Source: Endozoicomonas montiporae CL-33
GTDB lineage: Bacteria > Pseudomonadota > Gammaproteobacteria > Pseudomonadales > Endozoicomonadaceae
Direction of reading: 5' to 3'
Assembly: GCF_001583435.1 (NCBI RefSeq)
Contig: NZ_CP013251.1
Coordinates: 3,113,215-3,177,214 of the forward strand
Length of the DNA: 64,000 nucleotides
Below the pieces are notes generated by a model that saw only the letters and a list, made by a program, of their open reading frames with translations, ran no database searches and was not told the DNA's origin. The position numbers were made by a program, and so were the translations under genes. This document shows positions 56,342-64,000 of this stretch, in pieces. Numbering within the stretch: position 1 is the stretch's first letter; every line of letters starts with the position of its first letter.

Positions 56342-57196
56342 GGTAGTGGGCCAGAACTGTTATATCGCGTGAATATTGACCCCAAACTCAACTTTATTAA
56401 TCAATAATCCAATAACAATATCGTGCATCTTTTCGAGCTTTGAAAAACAAATTGTCTTTCTGGCCAACCGTTTAATCCAAGTCCGAAAATTAAGGTTTTT
56501 ACGCTCTATCTTCTGAGTGTTTGCTTTACCAATAATATGCATGTTTTCATCAAGGTGTCGCTCATAGGCTCCCCAATCATCGGTGTAAAATTTATTAATA
56601 CCAAATGGCTTCAGAAGTGTTTTGAGTTCTTTAAAAACTTCATCTTTCCGTTTTCCGAAAACATAAGCAAGCACGGTATTTGTAGCGTGATCAACAGCAT
56701 ACCAAAGCCAGCGTTGGTTCGATTTATCATGAACATACGACCACTGCTCATCTAGCTCAGCCTCTTGGCAGACAAGCCCTACATGAATAATTGCATCTGA
56801 CTTGAGATCAATAGTTTGAATATTTGGGTTGACCTTTACCAGACCGCTTTCTTTTTTTTTAGAGTCTTTATTACTGTTGTCTTGCTTATTCCGAGTACTT
56901 TACTTGTATCCCTGATTCCGCTGCCATTTATTGCCATATCGATGATTTTTTCTTTAACGCCAGGCTCACAGGCCTTGTAGCGATATTCAAGCATGAAGGT
57001 TTTGATTTCACATTTGTCATTACAGCAATAGTATCGTGGAACATCATGAGTGCTGTATCCGAAAGGCCGAACTTGGTTACTGCCACATGTTGTACAGAGG
57101 ACTTGCGTAAGGCACATTTTTAAACCGCATTTTTCAAAGTTGCCGAATGTCGTATTTTAGCAGACAGGGCTAGAATCACAGAACTGTGCCACTACC
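56342..57196 (-). mobile_element. IS1-family insertion sequence, 855 bp
   Basis: Imperfect terminal inverted repeats: GGTAGTGGGCCAGAACTGT at the left and, in reverse complement, GGTAGTGGCACAGTTCTGT at the right. It carries the two-frame InsA/InsB arrangement on the minus strand. I see no obvious target duplication. It truncates an IS4-type remnant on its left. Confidence 0.82.
56360..57117 (-). CDS. IS1-family transposase made by programmed -1 frameshift (InsA-InsB)
   Basis: The first frame (57117-56836, 93 aa) is an InsA-like DNA-binding protein with a zinc-finger CTTCGSNQVRPFGYS and an HTH (GSGIRDTSKVLGISKTTVIK). It ends LKKKKAVW-stop. The slippery heptamer A AAA AAG (56858-56852) lets ribosomes slip back one base into the second frame, which continues ESGLVKVNPNIQ through to 56360. 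The second part has the IS1 DDE pattern: VDHATNTVLAYVFGKR, FYTDDWGAYERH and KIERKNLNFRTWIKRL. No stop interrupts the second frame between the slip site and 56360, so the element looks able to make full transposase. Confidence 0.82.
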
Positions 57197-57257
57197 GCCT
57201 CGTGATCACTCTATCTATTTACAAGGCAGTACTCACACCAACCTCTTTGAGCAAAAA

Positions 57258-57271
57258 TTGATCTATATCAA
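57258..57271. promoter_or_regulatory. FNR/Anr box, upstream site
   Basis: TTGATCTATATCAA is a perfect match to the TTGAT-N4-ATCAA consensus. It lies 118 bases before the nhaC start codon. Confidence 0.75.
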
Positions 57272-57306
57272 AAAACAAAACCTTTCGATCTTTTGCGAAA
57301 ATTTAC

Positions 57307-57350
57307 ATGACATAGATCAACATATAACCAGCCCTGTGCAGTGTGATAAT
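57307..57350 (+). promoter_or_regulatory. Second FNR-like box and -10 element of nhaC
   Basis: ATGACATAGATCAA (57307-57320) keeps one perfect half-site, ATCAA. GATAAT at 57345-57350, preceded by TGT, fits an extended -10. The box centre would lie about 43 bases before the predicted start of transcription, the class II activator position. Oxygen-controlled transcription of nhaC-ansA is inferred. Confidence 0.6.
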
Positions 57351-57388
57351 TGAGCAGTTACTACAAAGTTTTACGGAGCCACTCTTAC

Positions 57389-58807
57389 ATGCAAAAGAGT
57401 ACAACACGACTGCCGTCCATGCTGCAGGTGACCCTGGTACTGGGTACATTCCTGGCGCTGGCATTCTCTTTTACTTCCAAACTGGATCTGCCTATCCAGC
57501 TGGCACTGTGTATCGGCTGGTTCCTGGCCATGGGTCTGGGTGTAAAGCTGGGTCATAGCTATAAAGAGCTGGAAGGTGCTGCGGCTGAAGGTATCTTTAA
57601 AGGTACCGGTGCTATCCTGATTCTTCTGGCAGTGGGCGCACTGGTGGGTACCTGGATTGCTGGCGGTATCGTACCCAGCATCATCTACTACGGCCTGATG
57701 TCCATTCACCCATCCATTTTCCTGCTGGCAACCCTGCTGATCTGCACCATGACCGCTCTGGCCACCGGTACTTCCTGGGGTGCTGCGGGTACCGCCGGTA
57801 TCGCCATGATGGGTATCGGTCAGGGTCTGGGTGTTCCGGCTCCTGTCACTGCCGGTGCCATTCTGTCCGGCGTTTACTTTGGTGACAAACTGTCCCCGCT
57901 GTCTGACTCCGTTATTCTGGCTTCTTCCATGTCTGACGTGGAAATCGTTGACCACATTAAAGGTCTGCTGCCCATCAGTCTGTCCGCTTACATTCTGACT
58001 GCCATTGCCTTCACCTTCTACGGTTTCCAGTTCGGTGGTAATGCCGATATGGCACAGGTTCAGGCCGTTATGCAAGTGATGGAAAGCCACTTCACCATCT
58101 CCCCGCTGGCCTTTGTTCCGGTACTGGCGGTACTGTTCATGCTGTCCCGCAAGATGCCTTCCTACCCTGTTATCATGTTTGGTGCTGCACTGGGTATGCT
58201 GTGGGCGATCCTGTTCCAGGATCGTACACCGGTTGAAGCTCTGAGCAGCATGTGGGCACCTCTGTCCATGGAATCCGGCAATGCATTTATCGACAACATC
58301 CTGAACCGTGGCGGTATGTCCAACATGCTGGGTTCTGTTGCAGTGATCATTTTTGGTCTGGGCTTCGGTGGACTGCTGGATAAAGTGGGCATTCTGGAAA
58401 CGGTTGCCAAACAGTACGAAAACCGCATCACCAACGAAGGTAACCTGACCGTTTACACGGTTGTGACCGCGTTCTTTGCCAACGTATTCGGCAGCGCCAT
58501 GTACGTTTCCCTGATCCTGACTCCGAAGATCATGTCCGGCAGCTATGACCGCATGAACGTTGACCGTCGTATGCTGTCCCGTTCTGCAGAATGTGGCGGT
58601 ACACTGACGTCTGGTATGGTACCATGGAGTGACAACGGTATTTTCATGGCCGGTCTGCTGGGTGTTTCTACCTTCGAGTATATTCCTTACATGTGGATGA
58701 GCTTTATCTGCATCGGGCTGGTAATTCTCTTCGCCTACATGGGTAAGTTCCGCCCACAGGACAACAAGTACGTTAAGTCTGCCCAGCTGACTCCAAGCAT
58801 GGCCTGA
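57389..58807 (+). CDS. nhaC: Na+/H+ antiporter, NhaC family
   Basis: A 472-aa membrane transporter. NhaC signatures include ATGTSWGAAGTAGIAMMGIGQG and GVYFGDKLSPLSDSVILASSMSDV, with about eleven hydrophobic segments. The start is ATG 57389 with CGGAG upstream; the frame is open to a TTG at 57350 but without support. Family members exchange Na+ for H+, and some (MleN) couple this to dicarboxylate exchange. Followed by asparaginase, 146 bases on. Codons are strongly biased to CTG, GGT and ATC, suggesting high expression. Confidence 0.88.
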   Translation: MQKSTTRLPSMLQVTLVLGTFLALAFSFTSKLDLPIQLALCIGWFLAMGLGVKLGHSYKELEGAAAEGIFKGTGAILILLAVGALVGTWIAGGIVPSIIYYGLMSIHPSIFLLATLLICTMTALATGTSWGAAGTAGIAMMGIGQGLGVPAPVTAGAILSGVYFGDKLSPLSDSVILASSMSDVEIVDHIKGLLPISLSAYILTAIAFTFYGFQFGGNADMAQVQAVMQVMESHFTISPLAFVPVLAVLFMLSRKMPSYPVIMFGAALGMLWAILFQDRTPVEALSSMWAPLSMESGNAFIDNILNRGGMSNMLGSVAVIIFGLGFGGLLDKVGILETVAKQYENRITNEGNLTVYTVVTAFFANVFGSAMYVSLILTPKIMSGSYDRMNVDRRMLSRSAECGGTLTSGMVPWSDNGIFMAGLLGVSTFEYIPYMWMSFICIGLVILFAYMGKFRPQDNKYVKSAQLTPSMA

Positions 58808-58846
58808 TAGTTTTAACTAATCTTTACGACCATGAACACATAGCCG

Positions 58847-58874
58847 CACTGTTAGTGTCATACCATTAACAGTG
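58847..58874 (+). repeat. Inverted repeat between nhaC and ansA
   Basis: CACTGTTA, 12-nt loop, TAACAGTG. No T-run follows, so it could be an attenuator or an mRNA-stability hairpin rather than a full terminator. Confidence 0.5.
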
Positions 58875-58953
58875 ACTGCTTCTGAAGGGATTGGTATTCA
58901 TAATACGCTCGGTCAGTTCACTGCTCCGGGCGTTTTTTGTCAGAGAGATGATG

Positions 58954-59967
58954 ATGAAAAAGATCTACGTTGCCTATACCGGCGGCACCATTGGCATGAA
59001 GCCAACGGATTCCGGCTACGCACCTGCAGAAAACCTGATGGGTCTGCTGGAAGAAAAGCTGCCAGCCAATGTACGCACCAGCCTGCCGGACTTTGATCTG
59101 GGTGAATACGAGCAGCTGATTGACTCCAGCAACATCCGTCCGGATAACTGGAAACAGATCGCCAACGACATTGCCAGCAAATACGACGACTATGATGGTT
59201 TTGTGGTACTTCACGGCACTGACACCATGGCTTACTCCTGCTCCATGATGTCCTTTATGCTGCGTAATCTTAGCAAGCCGGTTATCTTTACCGGTTCCCA
59301 GATTCCTCTGTGCGAAGCCCGCACCGACGGTCTGGAAAACCTGGTGGGCGCTCTGAGTCTGGCAGCAGACGAACGCATTAAAGAAGTATGCCTGTACTTC
59401 AATGGTCGTCTGATGCGCGGTAACCGCTGCCGTAAGCAGAACGCTTATCTGTTTGATGCCTTCGACACCCCTAACTACCCATGGCTGGGCCGTGCCGACA
59501 TTAACATTGAGCTGGACGAGTTCCTGCTGCACAAGCCGGAAGGCAAGCCTGAATTCCTGCTGGATTGCGACTCTGAAACCAACGTCGGTATTCTGCAGCT
59601 GTTCCCGGGCATTTCCGCCGACTGGATTGAAAGCATTCTGCAACAACCAATGAAAGCCTTCATCATGCGTACTTACGGCACCGGTAATGGCCCGGACGGT
59701 GACCAGGCTTTCCTTAATGTTCTGAAGAAAGCCACCGACGATGGCAAGCTGGTCGTTAACCTGACCCAGTGCCATCGTGGCACCGTGCATCAGGGTAGCT
59801 ACGCAGCCGGTTCTGCGCTGGCCAATGCCGGTGTTGTAGGCGGGCTGGACACCACCACCGAAGCCATGTTCTGTAAGCTGCACCATCTGTTCTCCAACGG
59901 TCTGACCGTTGAACAGGTTAAGGAGCAACTGGGGCAGAGTCTGGCGGGTGAAGTGACGCTGCCATAA
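58954..59967 (+). CDS. ansA: L-asparaginase, type I (cytoplasmic)
   Basis: Hydrolyses asparagine to aspartate and ammonia. The 337-aa product, like E. coli AnsA in length, begins MKKIYVAYTGGTIGMKP (nucleophile threonine in TGGTIG). The second catalytic block is VVLHGTDTMAYSC, and VIFTGSQIPL follows. No signal peptide, so type I. Three ATGs in a row (58948, 58951, 58954) are possible starts; the third has AGAGAG at the best distance. The frame is open upstream to 58891 but into sequence without family similarity. Probably co-expressed with nhaC under FNR control. Confidence 0.93.
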   Translation: MKKIYVAYTGGTIGMKPTDSGYAPAENLMGLLEEKLPANVRTSLPDFDLGEYEQLIDSSNIRPDNWKQIANDIASKYDDYDGFVVLHGTDTMAYSCSMMSFMLRNLSKPVIFTGSQIPLCEARTDGLENLVGALSLAADERIKEVCLYFNGRLMRGNRCRKQNAYLFDAFDTPNYPWLGRADINIELDEFLLHKPEGKPEFLLDCDSETNVGILQLFPGISADWIESILQQPMKAFIMRTYGTGNGPDGDQAFLNVLKKATDDGKLVVNLTQCHRGTVHQGSYAAGSALANAGVVGGLDTTTEAMFCKLHHLFSNGLTVEQVKEQLGQSLAGEVTLP

Positions 59968-59983
59968 TCGATTAAGCTTAATT

Positions 59984-60025
59984 ACTGATGGCAAATTGTG
60001 TATACAAATGCAAATTGCCATCAGT
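59984..60025. terminator. Inverted repeat between ansA and the convergent unknown gene
   Basis: ACTGATGGCAA and TTGCCATCAGT form an 11-bp stem between convergent genes, with a loop containing further TTG/CAA pairing. There is no long T-tract, so it is a possible bidirectional terminator. Confidence 0.55.
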
Positions 60026-60036
60026 AGGTTGCGAAG

Positions 60037-60654
60037 TTAAGATTTTTCTACCACGATTATCTTACGCTCAGTTTCCCCATCAGCTGGCTTATCCATATTA
60101 ACCAAATCAGACAGTAACGACAGAATTTCAGTCCCCGCTACCTCATAAACCCCAAGGAGTGGATGAGCAACAGTGACCATCACTAGCATATTATCCATCA
60201 CTATTGGCGTCAGCATCATCAAAGACGTACCAGTTGATAGATTCATTATTACAATGAGATTTCGATTTTCATTGAGGTAGCTACCAATACTGTTAATGGC
60301 TATTTCTGGATCATCATCACGGCCTAATTGACCCAGAAGGCCATACTTTTCACTGTTGTCCCGAATAAAGTGTCTGCTTTGTTCACCTCTACGATCTTGC
60401 TTCAGATAATACTTTTTCCACGCCAGCGCTAACTGGCTTATCCATCCAACCTGAACACCAGCAATTGCTTGAGTTATTTTTTCTGCTGAAAAGCGGTTAA
60501 AAACTGACTGCATTTTTTCTACTGGTTCTTTGCTTGCTTTCAGGTTTTTAATGACTTCTTCACGGTTTCTGCGTTCGCCGAAACCTTCACACTCCTCAAC
60601 TATACGATCCAGAAGCACTTTAACAGCATTCTCTTCACTCAACCCTCCAATCAA
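60037..60654 (-). CDS. Unknown cytoplasmic protein, second gene of a two-gene unit
   Basis: About 205 aa, not recognised. The N-terminal half is charged and helical (EECEGFGERRNREEVIKNL); the C-terminal half has strand-like hydrophobic stretches (NLIVIMNLSTGTSLMMLTPIV). No signal peptide. No in-frame ATG lies near the start. The TTG at 60654 overlaps the stop of the upstream gene (TTGA), which suggests translational coupling; GTG codons further in are alternatives. It is convergent with ansA. Confidence 0.55.
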   Translation of the reverse strand: MIGGLSEENAVKVLLDRIVEECEGFGERRNREEVIKNLKASKEPVEKMQSVFNRFSAEKITQAIAGVQVGWISQLALAWKKYYLKQDRRGEQSRHFIRDNSEKYGLLGQLGRDDDPEIAINSIGSYLNENRNLIVIMNLSTGTSLMMLTPIVMDNMLVMVTVAHPLLGVYEVAGTEILSLLSDLVNMDKPADGETERKIIVVEKS

Positions 60655-61112
60655 CCCCTCATAGAACGCCCTATTAGCAGGGATGCTGGAAAGAATGTCA
60701 GAAAGCTAATTTGATCCGAATATGACACCCCACAAGTATCTGAAGAGCAGGGGTCACCAGTCGTACCGCAGGCAGCCGCTGCACAAGCTCCTTCATCAGC
60801 ACAACTATCAGTCTTGCTTGTTTTTTTCGGCTTCGTAGTCTTAGAATCTTCGCAAACGACAAGCTTCTTTATACCCGCGACAACACTCTCATCAAGGGTT
60901 ACAATCACTGCCGCATCAGGTCCTGGCGCACAGGCTCCCAGAGAATCCTGATCACTTTGTTTGTTTTTACAGCTTTCACAGATTCCCCGCTCATACTGAT
61001 TCAAAGGCTTATTGCATTCAGTGCAGTTTTCAGCGGCGAATACATTGAAACAGACGAATAGACAGAGTAGAAAAAACCAGAAACGTACAGAAGGGCTAAT
61101 TAGACTTATCAT
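60651..61112 (-). CDS. Exported cysteine-rich small protein
   Basis: A 153-aa protein with a signal peptide (VRFWFFLLCLFVCFNVFA) and at least 13 cysteines in the mature part. CTECNKPLNQYERGICESC looks like a small zinc-ribbon; CADEGACAAAACGTTGDPCSSDTC follows after a Lys/Thr-rich linker. The C-terminus is hydrophobic (ISFLTFFPASLLIG). The ribosome site GGGAGGT lies 9 bases before the ATG. The family is unknown. It overlaps the next gene by four bases. Metal binding or disulfide structure in the envelope is possible, not shown. Confidence 0.6.
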   Translation of the reverse strand: MISLISPSVRFWFFLLCLFVCFNVFAAENCTECNKPLNQYERGICESCKNKQSDQDSLGACAPGPDAAVIVTLDESVVAGIKKLVVCEDSKTTKPKKTSKTDSCADEGACAAAACGTTGDPCSSDTCGVSYSDQISFLTFFPASLLIGRSMRG

Positions 61113-61121
61113 GAATCGAGA

Positions 61122-61140
61122 CCTCCCTATTGCAAGGAGG
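61122..61140 (-). promoter_or_regulatory. Hairpin that could cover the ribosome site
   Basis: On the minus strand CCTCC, 9-nt loop, GGAGG: the second arm is the Shine-Dalgarno sequence of the cysteine-rich protein gene. Pairing would hide the ribosome site. Confidence 0.4.
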
Positions 61141-61214
61141 CTGAAGCATAGATCATTTTTATAGGAGTGCTGATCATCTGACCAGCACCTGTCAAGCTAG
61201 TGAAACATCAATGC

Positions 61215-61901
61215 TCAAACGACATCAGGCAAGCACCAGTTCACGGCAGGAATACCATGAGTGGTCAGATAATCATTGGCCTTTGAAAAGGGTTTGCTGC
61301 CAAAAAAACCACGATACGCCGACAGGGGTGACGGATGCACCGACTTGATAACACAGTGTCTGGACGCATCAATAAAACGCCCTTTACGCTGGGCGTAACT
61401 GCCCCAGAGAATAAAAACGAGGTTGTCGCGTTTTTCATTCAGCTCGGCAATAATGCGGTCGGTAAATTCTTCCCACCCACGCCCCTGATGCGAGGCTGCC
61501 TGCTTATGCTGAACCGTCAGCACACTGTTTAACAACAACACACCCTGCTGTGCCCAGCTTTCCAGACAGCCATGCCGGGCAGGTTCAATGCCCAGATCCG
61601 ACTGCAGCTCTTTGTACATATTCACCAGTGAAGGCGGAATGGCGATGTCGGGGCGAACCGAAAACGACAGTCCATGAGCCTGACCAGGGCCGTGGTATGG
61701 GTCTTGCCCAAGAATAACGACTTTAACCTGCTCAAAGGGTGTCAGATTCAAAGCCTGAAAATATTCATCACCACGGGGATAAATGGTTTTTCCTGCGGCT
61801 TTTTCTGCCAACAGAAAGGCTCTCAGGGTCTGAATGTATTCTTTATCAAACTCATCCTGCAGGTGAGCCTTCCAGGTGGACTCAAGCCTTACTTCACGCA
61901 T
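61215..61901 (-). CDS. ung: Uracil-DNA glycosylase
   Basis: Removes uracil from DNA to start base-excision repair. The 228-aa product matches family-1 Ung: [18 protein letters not shown] with the catalytic aspartate, [19 protein letters not shown], and [13 protein letters not shown] with the minor-groove histidine and the intercalating leucine. The start ATG at 61901 has GGAG 8 bases upstream; the longer frame to 61994 adds a segment unlike Ung. Monocistronic. Confidence 0.95.
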   Translation of the reverse strand: MREVRLESTWKAHLQDEFDKEYIQTLRAFLLAEKAAGKTIYPRGDEYFQALNLTPFEQVKVVILGQDPYHGPGQAHGLSFSVRPDIAIPPSLVNMYKELQSDLGIEPARHGCLESWAQQGVLLLNSVLTVQHKQAASHQGRGWEEFTDRIIAELNEKRDNLVFILWGSYAQRKGRFIDASRHCVIKSVHPSPLSAYRGFFGSKPFSKANDYLTTHGIPAVNWCLPDVV

Positions 61902-61977
61902 GCACTCTCTCCCGACGCGATACTTATACCCGTCGCTCAAAAAAAATTCAGCAGGATTATAAAAGCAATTACCTGAT

Positions 61978-62540
61978 TCAGCCATGAATTCCAAGCGTTT
62001 CTGCGAGCTGTCTGCCTGTTACCGGACCGGCTGACAACCCTTGAAGTGTCTGTTCCGTGAGTGCCGTATGCAATGCCAGCCCCAACAACATTCGCGAAAC
62101 CAGTTCAGCATTAGTAGCCGAAGATACAGCGCCGCTGTCCACCAGCTGTTCAAAACGTTTCTTTAACAATTCTCGTGCCCGAACAAACCGCTCTTCCTTC
62201 TGAAATGCCTGAGCATCCGGGGACTGTAATTGAAAGACGGCATAAAAGGGCAGAACCATCCGGTAAAAGTCTGTTGCGCTGCTGTATACATTCTCCAGCC
62301 AGTCTTCCAGCTTTTCAGCACTGTCTTCAATGCATTCAATTAAACGACGCTGCTCAGGCAGATGGTGACTGATCAGGGCTGCTATCAGCCCCGCCTTGTC
62401 ACCAAAATTATTAAAAACACTGGCTTCCGTTACTCCGGCCTGTTCTGCAATACGACGGGTTGTTAATGCCTGCGCACCACCTGAACTGTAGAGTTGCTGA
62501 GCAGCCAGCAGAATTTTTCCCTGACTCTGGGTCTTGCCAT
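61978..62540 (-). pseudogene. TetR-family regulator with single-base frameshift
   Basis: The ATG at 62540, with AGGAG 8 bases upstream, opens MARPRVREK and then hits a stop after about 25 codons. One extra A in the A5 tract at 62514-62518 would continue it as ILLAAQQLYSSGGAQALTTR, RIAEQAGVTEASVFNNFGDK and so on to 61978, a normal TetR protein of about 187 aa. The helix-turn-helix is clear in the second frame. Either a pseudogene, a slip-prone gene, or a sequencing error. It lies just after the beta-propeller gene on the same strand. Confidence 0.7.
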
Positions 62541-62569
62541 GACATCAGCTCCTGCTACACGCTCGGCTT

Positions 62570-64000
62570 TTACAGGCTGCCGGTTACTATGGATTCAGGT
62601 TCCGGCTCATCCCAGACCGCCACCAGCCCCATCAGCGTTCCCACATACAAAGTGCCATCAGGCCCAATGGTTATGGGTGCCCAGTTATTGTCAAACGCCT
62701 TACCCGATCCGGTGCGAACCTTGAATCGGGTCTCACCGGTTTCCAGACTAATGGCTGTGACATACCACACCACTTCACCACTGTCAGGCTGTTGCTCAAA
62801 GGTATAAACATAAACAAGCCCGTTACCGGCCGACAGCTTTGGCACCACCGAAGGAACTTTCTCCTTTGAGTGCCAGACCAGATCACAACCCGATTCGTCC
62901 TCACGTACATCAATACGGCTGACACCACCCCGAATAGCCGACCAGTCTTTCTGTTGATAGGCATTGGAGTAACCCGCATTGTTTTCAATAATAATGCTGC
63001 GATTAAAACCAATCATCGAATTGTCGGTAGCCGAAAAACCTTGTTCAAACAGTGGCACTGAACAGATCAGCCGTTCGCCATTGAATGTTGGCTGACGACG
63101 ATAGACTAATAAATTGATCTGCCCATCGGCATTATCAGTAATGGTGACATACTCTTCACCCAACAAGGTCGGCGTGGTGCCGGAGCCCTGATTAATAGAA
63201 CCCACTTTCCTTTCACTGCCACGGTCGTAGGCTTCACGCCACATGATTTCAGGTTTGCCATAAAGGTCAGTGGTCAGGGCATACATGGCATGATCGCTAA
63301 CAATGTAAACGGCCTCAGGAGCCACTGAAAAGCCATTCTGTATCTCTTCACCTTCCAGATGGATGTTTTTGACACGCCCTGTATTGGAATTCAGGGTGCC
63401 AATGCGTCCCTTCCGGGTAACCCACCAGATTAAACCCTGCTTGTCAGGCATTACTGCCGTTATGGGGTCACACTCACCAGACGGAAACCAGTTACCCCAG
63501 TCCTGACAATCGTTGGGCACCTGTTTACTCAGATCCCAGCTGCCATCCAGAGAAAACTGCCATTGACCATCAGGCTGTTGATAATGGCTGAGGCGGACAA
63601 TACGCTGTTGGCTGTCTGCCAGCACCACACGATCCTGATCATCCAGATAGTAATAGGCTCCGCCGGAACTGTCGGTCATCACAATGGATTTATCCATATT
63701 CACCAGCGCCTGAAAAGTACTGGGCCTGCCTGGCAGCTTAAAGACTGCCAGCGACTCCAGCGTTCTCGGTGCCAGCAGCTCAATGCGAAAGCCCGCCAGC
63801 GAGGCGCACAGTGCCAACAACTGACCCTGTTGGTTAAACGTGATGGTGGCACACATGCCCGCACCCAGTCTGGAACCGCGACGAGTCTGCATCTGTGGAT
63901 TGATTCCCAGTGGACCGGCAGCCATATGTACATCGGAGTTGAAGCCATCGCCATGAATGGTGCTGGCTCCATGACCGGCCATAAAAGGGTGCTGACTGAC
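62570..64000 (-). CDS. Beta-propeller-like (PQQ-repeat type) protein, 5' end outside the window
   Basis: At least 470 aa, open to the window edge at 64000, so the N-terminus is missing; the Met at 63982 is probably internal. Repeating strands such as GGAYYYLDDQDRVVLADS, GLIWWVTRKGRIGTLNSNTG and the terminal ITIGPDGTLYVGTLMGLVAVW resemble PQQ-like propeller blades (G-x-L-Y-V-G-x-x-x-G). No PQQ-dehydrogenase catalytic residues are recognised. The gene ends 30 bases before the tetR frameshift gene and may share its transcript. Function unknown. Confidence 0.65.
   Translation of the reverse strand, partial: VSQHPFMAGHGASTIHGDGFNSDVHMAAGPLGINPQMQTRRGSRLGAGMCATITFNQQGQLLALCASLAGFRIELLAPRTLESLAVFKLPGRPSTFQALVNMDKSIVMTDSSGGAYYYLDDQDRVVLADSQQRIVRLSHYQQPDGQWQFSLDGSWDLSKQVPNDCQDWGNWFPSGECDPITAVMPDKQGLIWWVTRKGRIGTLNSNTGRVKNIHLEGEEIQNGFSVAPEAVYIVSDHAMYALTTDLYGKPEIMWREAYDRGSERKVGSINQGSGTTPTLLGEEYVTITDNADGQINLLVYRRQPTFNGERLICSVPLFEQGFSATDNSMIGFNRSIIIENNAGYSNAYQQKDWSAIRGGVSRIDVREDESGCDLVWHSKEKVPSVVPKLSAGNGLVYVYTFEQQPDSGEVVWYVTAISLETGETRFKVRTGSGKAFDNNWAPITIGPDGTLYVGTLMGLVAVWDEPEPESIVTGSL

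Noticed and set aside
58918..60021. 367-codon minus-strand open frame
   Set aside because: Antisense to ansA along its length; ansA has clear catalytic motifs.
1..64000. tRNA or rRNA genes
   Set aside because: I read the intergenic gaps and found no cloverleaf or rRNA-like sequence that I could support.

Overview
The window is a gammaproteobacterial chromosome segment: complete recC-recB-recD, a bo3-type quinol oxidase (cyo), soluble transhydrogenase, apbE-nqrM (maturation of the sodium-pumping Nqr complex), osmoprotectant uptake, and many insertion sequences and MITEs. Marine, sodium-dependent physiology (NhaC-type antiporter, NqrM, a bacterial voltage-gated Na channel homologue, BCCT and ProU-type betaine transport) and the IS/MITE load suggest an Oceanospirillales-type organism, possibly Endozoicomonas. 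That name is an inference; there is no rRNA gene in the window.

Layout. 0.1-8.2 kb: core genes (trkH, acyl-CoA synthetase, a phosphoribosyltransferase, aroC, prmB, an Smr-domain gene, a patatin-like lipase). 8.4-12.9 kb: cyoABC, a GNAT acetyltransferase gene, then cyoD. 12.9-14.7 kb: haem ABC transporter genes hmuUV behind a Fur-box-like site. 15.1-17.6 kb: codBA (cytosine uptake and deamination). 17.6-25.6 kb: accessory region. One large secreted-protein gene (about 1242 codons when rebuilt) is broken by two different ISs, each with clean target duplications, and is bracketed by inverted copies of a 195-bp MITE; a 168-bp MITE lies just upstream. 25.6-33.4 kb: SGNH hydrolase, voltage-gated channel, proXWV-type ABC transporter, MarR-type regulator and divergent betT, a likely osmotic-stress block. 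33.4-38 kb: sthA, a solo IS200/IS605-type tnpB element carrying the second copy of the 168-bp MITE, nqrM and apbE. 38.1-44 kb: one 1970-residue hybrid sensor kinase with three periplasmic solute-binding domains. 44.3-53.7 kb: a small helical protein gene and recC-recB-recD with overlapping stops and starts. 53.7-57.2 kb: AT-rich accessory island with a secreted beta-helix-like protein and a heap of IS remnants ending in an IS1-family element. 57.2-60 kb: nhaC and ansA behind two FNR-type sites. 60-64 kb: an unknown two-gene unit, ung, a frameshifted tetR gene, and a beta-propeller-like gene running off the window.

Working together: betT, proXWV and the MarR regulator form an osmoprotectant module; nhaC-ansA looks like an oxygen-controlled sodium/amino-acid unit; recCBD forms one repair operon. 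The most unusual material is in the two accessory islands and in the tnpB element, where a MITE separates the nuclease gene from the right-end hairpins expected to carry its guide RNA.
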